The position numbers and the translations under genes were made by a program. The notes under the pieces are model-generated. The model saw nothing but the letters and a program-made list of their open reading frames with translations, was not told the DNA's origin and did no database searches. DNA of 64,000 bases from the IMG/VR virus record IMGVR_UViG_3300020204_000019, positions 1 through 64,000 of that record; one strand, given 5' to 3'. Below, piece by piece: positions 59,801-64,000 of the stretch (position 1 is its first letter; every line of letters starts with the position of its first letter). Source of the DNA: a virus.

Positions 59801-59994
59801 CTTGCCTGCCAATACTGATGCGTGTGGACTCAGATGCACACACACTTTATCGCAAAAATGAAGTGGTGTTGGTGGTGTTCATTAAGACAACACCTTGGGG
59901 CGAAGGTGTTGCGGTGGATATGAGAGAAGACAATACGAACCTCGTGGTGGCTTGTGTGTATCGCACAACACATCTCATGTTGTTGGGAGAATAA
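56815..59994 (+). CDS. Large tail protein of jumbo-phage type
   Basis: 1,059 residues. It begins MTKFLSTVSRNLSPSNYSWD and then has SVVHQQSRPLLDSELNLSQD, an opening I associate with baseplate or tail proteins of large phages. Further landmarks are DFVFLEMWLQEV, GESDRPDGLFADEISTSDVL with DLRRRVFP, and a Cys-containing segment (FVYYRGVCPQTCGTKAG, VGGLCPDELEL). Almost all beta; no enzyme motif. Five bases separate its stop from the next start, so it is cotranscribed with the fibre genes. Confidence 0.6.
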   Translation: MTKFLSTVSRNLSPSNYSWDSVVHQQSRPLLDSELNLSQDILSEKSRIDLPSGILSRYPINESVGSLIFSPTTPNEFGVNPFKALVAGKILEVKGTNSTTDVNKIYLPAPETTSGPGTDLKRTDFVFLEMWLQEVTPSMNARSRLRVVGVLTGDTLTIGDGINPDIILTEGTDFFVGVSNPHTARNIAEAINDYDGLNLGLTIGGVTITAETRGTDFLFLLMTGGANGNNITFTPSSLTSIEVINSPSGGTTGTGKPDADHIYYAGNVLSDSSLWLDDNIQDPNISTSSSRRVQIQYRIRVHSSTFFSPVSTPFGLDDGSIYAQGGAGTEVVGRIFSRHDTDHGLWIAGDGDLTSSTEFSSVDGFVYAIPLFFVFRRNQADTASGYGFNPNDDANTGLLSTHDGTFTNAVICVDPIPLGESDRPDGLFADEISTSDVLDLRRRVFPQGVDFSAALEYQFHALLDNTNRTWFLDESVFNTYADGTGGISTTPMVCDVFGLSDLSAGNYKRDFDRVSRRFSTAPLIERTTIVAYPQGTTSPTGVSVASAGGDPLKWYEGDVIEIDFSGLNSRSDALWTTFEPLDPETDNPVDFWVNGTRILDIGYCWHDDTDGMGSTDNTAKFSKIEVLSETLVRLTLDRNDQLANRGDGGTPPASTDCLVGDATGNTGSEYGIYIEVILEYPASDKGLTETPISTLQPDVTAYPRGAVLNFPVGTEPHSDADNEKPLVHLEDQRRELSIEYIGEQRTDEFVAYSGTAVRLPYRIFYDPTDVLTLPEVYDRSGGANDGDLLALNLSECQFGQAETILVWTADSTTFPRLVEVTCYPLLACVPNNVKFFVYYRGVCPQTCGTKAGSVNSGVGGLCPDELELKPLAVSRNITTLLQGAGAGSSGYPFYAPYEQLGTSSRAEDTYGYTEWGVLNGTEVYLDDLRINTGMVDLPSFVPFVSSVGVTLGEISGGGVPVKDDEGRVIYPTLENASYFPSAFAKNLSAYYRDYKTCLPILMRVDSDAHTLYRKNEVVLVVFIKTTPWGEGVAVDMREDNTNLVVACVYRTTHLMLLGE

Positions 59995-59998
59995 GATC

Positions 59999-62900
59999 AT
60001 GCCTAAGAAGTCTATCAATCAAAACGATGTGGTCATCACCTCAAACAGAGGAACTGATGAAGCCTCTTGGTTAATTGGTCTTTCCACTAACAATACACTA
60101 TCCGTTAGTGCTAGTGATGTGTCTAGTTCGGGGGCTTTGGGGGGCTATCTCGGTGGGAATGTCCAAGTTAACTTGGACGATCTTACATCTGCCGCTCTAC
60201 AGGATCAACCCCCTCGAATAGGATATCCCCCCATCACATACTCCAACAGGAATGGAGTCATCGCTTCACATGACGGAAGACCCGATTGGGGCGGAGCTAA
60301 GATTAACGATAACCCACCTTGGAAAACTATCCATAAAAAGTGGGCTGAAGAAAGAGAGTTACCCCACAAGGGTGTGGGAGTTAAGCAAAATGATTCAGTT
60401 TATGGGGATTTAGCACGAGAGCAATACAAGTACATAAACGAAGATGGCGTTTATGATGTGGTGGCTTTATCCTATAGAGATGATGGAACGAATAGCTACT
60501 ATGGAATAACGACACCCACTACTCCCGCACTCCCGCAGTTTTCCTCTGGCTTGAACATCGACATTCGACAAGCTGTACCCCGCCGCGTCTATAATCTCGG
60601 ACTCAATGATAACACCATTTATCCATTTTTGCATGGTGGAACAGGTATAGCGGAAACTCAATCAGATATTTTCAACTCGGCTACAGGGTTAAGTATTGGT
60701 TTTACAGGAGACTTGGCAACAGCGAGCTTGGGCGTAAAGAACTCTTTGGAGCCATCACTTGTTGTAGTCCCCTCCGCTCAAGTTTATGACCCCTTAAAAT
60801 CTTACGACCTTCTCGATGCTACTTCTACGGATAATGGATTGGATAATGTGGGGTTGGTTGTTTCGGGCATCTTATTCCCTGCGGATAGGGGGACATTAGC
60901 TTTAATCCGTTTCCCCTCAGACGAGGACGGAGTAAGTGGTTCTATCCTCACACCCGCTGCCTCCACTCAAGATGTACTAGACCGCGTGGTGGCAGCAATC
61001 AACCTTGGTCAAGGTGTTGGTTTAAACGATGGACAACCCGGTGGAGCGTTGTTCAATAATCTAAACAATACGGACTTCCCTAGTCGTTTAACAGGGCAGT
61101 ACGACCTATATGAACTTCATACAGGTAACTACATTCCCCACTCAACCCGATCAGGGGCTATAGGTGGATTGACAGGGGATAAGACCAAAGGTCAGGTCAG
61201 ACTTCTTTCTGACCCTATGGCGTTCAACATCAGTTCTTCGACTATCACAGGGGGCTTACCTGTTTTGTTCTCGCCTTATGTGTGGGACACCACATCAGGC
61301 ACACAGACCTTAAAACAAGACAGAAACTTCCTCAGCTATAGACTACCTTTGTTATCCGATTACTCCCCCACAGGGTTAAAAACTCCCCCTGAGGAAAGAG
61401 ATAGGTTCTATGTTAAGAACAGACCCAACAAGGAAGAATATGATGTGGATTATTATCCGACCTTCGACACGGCTGGCGGATATTTGACTTTTGGTGAGGT
61501 TGATAACTATAGTTATCAGGTTGCTCGTTATCGTCATGTGGTGACTTTGATAGAAGATTACATCGACCACCTGACAAACACCACAGGCGTGGAGGGAGAA
61601 AGCAACTTTGGTAGCTTTGCTCTTATCCATTTCAAGACGGAGGCTGCGTTTGAGAGGCTTGTGAGAGATGGTATCGCCCCTTCTGATGAAGAAGTATATA
61701 GCAAGAACCTCATCTCTTACTCCGACATTAAAAGCAATATCGGTTACTCTCTCGGCACTTCAGGTAATGATGGCTTATTGGATAGTTCAGAGTCGTATGA
61801 GAGAAATGCAGGGTTGTCTATATTTAGACCAAATGTGAGCTTTGAAAGAAGAGCCTTACCCCCTGTAAAAGTATCCATCTCCCATGAGACAAAGACAAGA
61901 TCATATCATCCAAGTGTAGCTGCCGAGACTACGATAGATAAGCTGAATAGCTACTTCATGTTCGTCTCAGGGGTTATTTATACACACCCGACTACCCATA
62001 AAGGCTATACAGGACACGCAGAAACACGAGGCGTGGATGCGGAATTTGTCCTGCCTGAAAGTATCCGTTATAGCAGGATGTCCACAAAGATTGGGGTTTG
62101 GCAACAAACCGCAGCTTTCTTTGGTGGGACTTCTTACTCTTACACCTATTGGGATGGGGCTGAAGAAAACTCAAGTAGTCCTTTTGCTACTATCCGTCCT
62201 CTTTCACAAGTGCTGTTATCCGAGTACACAGCACAAGATAACTTGTACGCTAATAGCTACGAGTATCTAAACTCAGACCCTTTGGCATCTCAGTTTGAGT
62301 TCTATCCAAAACATCAGCAAATGTGGATAACCTTACAGGGGTTTAATGGTGAACTAGACCCAGCGGGTTATGTGTTCACGGAAGTTTTGCCCACGGGAGA
62401 TGCCCCACATCCCATAACAGATTTGTCTCTTTGGGATAAGAAAGACGGCTTGTGTGTCTTTAGTTCTGTGGGAGGCAGAGCAAGTGTACTTGTCAACAAT
62501 CCATATCTTCAGCACTCCAACTTGGGGGTAGATCGCGTTGCTGACAGCGTTGAGTACTCAAATATAGCCAAAGTGCTTTACCATAGTTCCCGCAAGGTAT
62601 CGCTTCTTGAGCTGTATGGACATCGACTATCCCCACAAGGCACCACAAGTTATTATGAGCCCCCCTCGACAACAGGGATCGACACCATCACAAGTGTCAC
62701 CTACAGGGAAAACCCCGACTTTCCTTCTGGGGCATATATTTGGGGAAGCGATGGTGTGGGCATCGTTTATAACGAGTACAATCAAAACTTCAAATATGTC
62801 TATTTGTGGATAGATTGGGCAACTAATCCCACCTACCCATCACCCAAAGCTATGGGTCAATCGTTTGCCATATACCGCTATGACGAAGAAGGATACAAGG

Positions 62901-64000
62901 TCTACCAAGACTTGGAGTTATTGCCTGTAGGTGGTGATGTAGATAATGGATATGCACTAGAGGCGTGTGCAGGATGGGATTGGGTAAATTCAATGGATGC
63001 CGACTTGTCTGTCCCGACAAGTTCAGCTTTCCGTTACCCTGTTGATCGACCCATTTATAGACCACTAGAGAACTCTAGCTCGGGAAGAACAACGGATAAA
63101 ACTCACGCAGATGGGCGTTTCTTAGCTATTAAAGGTGTGACCTATTACATAGAGGTTTTGCCCTCTATCGACACTAGTGCACATACAAACCCTCTCCTTT
63201 GGAATGAAGTAACACAAGTGCTACAGGCGAGAGATGAAACAACCGTCTCAGCAGCGGATGATTTGTGTTTAGGGTTCAGCAATGCTGTATCTACCCCCGC
63301 ATCTACTTACTACAATCTTTACTACAACTACTCGACTGTGCCGTTGACACAAGTGGAGACACTAATATCTGACCCCGCTCCATCAGATCATCCGAGTGCG
63401 ATACAGGGGGCGATATTGGCACTTAGGAAGCTGTTTCTAAATGCAGCTACGGGGTCATTTACATATACTGCCACACCTGTAGCCAACCCGCATCCCTACA
63501 CCACATCCGTAAATGCAGATGGGACGATGAACTACGGATATAGGATAGTGGAGATTGTCCCTTCGGGGAGCAGGCAACTGCCTGAGTATGGAAATCTTAC
63601 TATGGATACAAGGGGGTTCATTTCGGTGTGTGGAGTGGGCAATCCACCTACGAATGCAGGAGATGATATCCTCGCGGTGTCTGATCCTTCATACGCGAGA
63701 AGGGTGCCTTTGAGGTCTTTATTCACCTTGCGTAAAGACACACAAGAGAGGTTCTTAGACGAGTCTTATCGAGTGGAGTCGTTGTTCACCGATATGGAGA
63801 CTGACTCTTTCAGATATAACTCAAACATGGTTGAGAACCTTAGAGGGCCAGGGCTTGCGTTTCCTACAGAGGGAGAGAATATAGCGGGTTATATCGCTTT
63901 CCCCGTGAGAGATGATTACTTTATTACTCCAAATAATCCGCAGAGTGGAATACAGGTTTCCGAATATCAGGTAGCACCCCACGGAAAAGCGGGTTACCTG
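59999..64000 (+). CDS. Giant tail protein, 5' part (runs out of the window)
   Basis: Starts at ATG 59999 with GGGAG upstream, five bases after the previous stop, and stays open to the right edge: at least 1,334 residues. It begins MPKKSINQNDVVITSNRGTD and is beta-rich throughout, with repeated aromatic segments (SYQVARYRHVVTLIEDYIDH, AYIWGSDGVGIVYNEYNQNF). No known domain was recognised. From its place behind the 1,059-residue protein it is probably a tail fibre or baseplate component. Confidence 0.7.
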   Translation, partial: MPKKSINQNDVVITSNRGTDEASWLIGLSTNNTLSVSASDVSSSGALGGYLGGNVQVNLDDLTSAALQDQPPRIGYPPITYSNRNGVIASHDGRPDWGGAKINDNPPWKTIHKKWAEERELPHKGVGVKQNDSVYGDLAREQYKYINEDGVYDVVALSYRDDGTNSYYGITTPTTPALPQFSSGLNIDIRQAVPRRVYNLGLNDNTIYPFLHGGTGIAETQSDIFNSATGLSIGFTGDLATASLGVKNSLEPSLVVVPSAQVYDPLKSYDLLDATSTDNGLDNVGLVVSGILFPADRGTLALIRFPSDEDGVSGSILTPAASTQDVLDRVVAAINLGQGVGLNDGQPGGALFNNLNNTDFPSRLTGQYDLYELHTGNYIPHSTRSGAIGGLTGDKTKGQVRLLSDPMAFNISSSTITGGLPVLFSPYVWDTTSGTQTLKQDRNFLSYRLPLLSDYSPTGLKTPPEERDRFYVKNRPNKEEYDVDYYPTFDTAGGYLTFGEVDNYSYQVARYRHVVTLIEDYIDHLTNTTGVEGESNFGSFALIHFKTEAAFERLVRDGIAPSDEEVYSKNLISYSDIKSNIGYSLGTSGNDGLLDSSESYERNAGLSIFRPNVSFERRALPPVKVSISHETKTRSYHPSVAAETTIDKLNSYFMFVSGVIYTHPTTHKGYTGHAETRGVDAEFVLPESIRYSRMSTKIGVWQQTAAFFGGTSYSYTYWDGAEENSSSPFATIRPLSQVLLSEYTAQDNLYANSYEYLNSDPLASQFEFYPKHQQMWITLQGFNGELDPAGYVFTEVLPTGDAPHPITDLSLWDKKDGLCVFSSVGGRASVLVNNPYLQHSNLGVDRVADSVEYSNIAKVLYHSSRKVSLLELYGHRLSPQGTTSYYEPPSTTGIDTITSVTYRENPDFPSGAYIWGSDGVGIVYNEYNQNFKYVYLWIDWATNPTYPSPKAMGQSFAIYRYDEEGYKVYQDLELLPVGGDVDNGYALEACAGWDWVNSMDADLSVPTSSAFRYPVDRPIYRPLENSSSGRTTDKTHADGRFLAIKGVTYYIEVLPSIDTSAHTNPLLWNEVTQVLQARDETTVSAADDLCLGFSNAVSTPASTYYNLYYNYSTVPLTQVETLISDPAPSDHPSAIQGAILALRKLFLNAATGSFTYTATPVANPHPYTTSVNADGTMNYGYRIVEIVPSGSRQLPEYGNLTMDTRGFISVCGVGNPPTNAGDDILAVSDPSYARRVPLRSLFTLRKDTQERFLDESYRVESLFTDMETDSFRYNSNMVENLRGPGLAFPTEGENIAGYIAFPVRDDYFITPNNPQSGIQVSEYQVAPHGKAGYL

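Overview
This 64 kb window reads as part of the genome of a large tailed bacteriophage, probably a jumbo myovirus from an aquatic or environmental source. The evidence is dense short genes with many 1-4 base overlaps, a block of very large structural genes at the right end (gp25-like and J-like baseplate proteins, a 2,453-residue fibre with LamG-like domains, and two further proteins of more than 1,000 residues), four tRNA genes, and phage-borne metabolic genes (dCMP deaminase-like, S-adenosylmethionine decarboxylase, Nudix, Dam and Dcm methylases). I see no integrase, terminase, capsid, polymerase, CRISPR array or insertion sequence. The host cannot be named from the sequence. Base composition is, by eye, in the mid-40s percent GC.

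Layout. 1-8 kb: small plus-strand genes including a 63-residue Hc1/histone-H1-like protein, a deaminase, a tRNA-Val, a membrane/coiled-coil protein, a structural protein, and a coupled class III nucleotide cyclase plus two-helix membrane protein. 8-14 kb: a zincin metalloprotease followed by zinc-ribbon, J-domain-like and small GC-rich genes. 14-27 kb: virion-type genes on both strands, among them a glycine/serine repeat protein, two paralogues sharing a C-terminal domain, a 910-residue metalloprotease fused to an Ntn-hydrolase-like domain, several tail-like proteins and an FGE-fold protein. 27-41 kb: enzymes and accessory genes: SpoU methylase, zeta-toxin-like kinase, a recombined block with a duplicated gene fragment beside a Dcm methylase, three tRNAs, Nudix, SNase, Dam next to a probable PD-(D/E)XK nuclease, a third zincin, SpeD, Mrr-like nuclease and a sigma-factor-like protein. 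42-64 kb: one uninterrupted plus-strand baseplate/tail-fibre operon running out of the window.

Regulation. Two signals recur. First, seven genes or gene starts are preceded by an AT-rich stretch and GTATCCCA, then a leader that usually contains a hairpin; these include the GC-rich small genes and the sigma-like gene, so this looks like one promoter class. Second, at least six genes, mostly proteases and virion proteins, have their ribosome-binding site inside the stem of a hairpin, suggesting folding-controlled translation. Over the whole window the words GGATA and TATCC are several-fold more frequent than chance on both strands and in coding sequence. The most interesting candidates for undescribed biology are the cyclase/membrane pair, the GTATCCC regulon with its possible sigma factor, the protease-Ntn hydrolase fusion with an internal start, the shared arginine-rich N-terminal leaders, and the GGATA/TATCC word enrichment.
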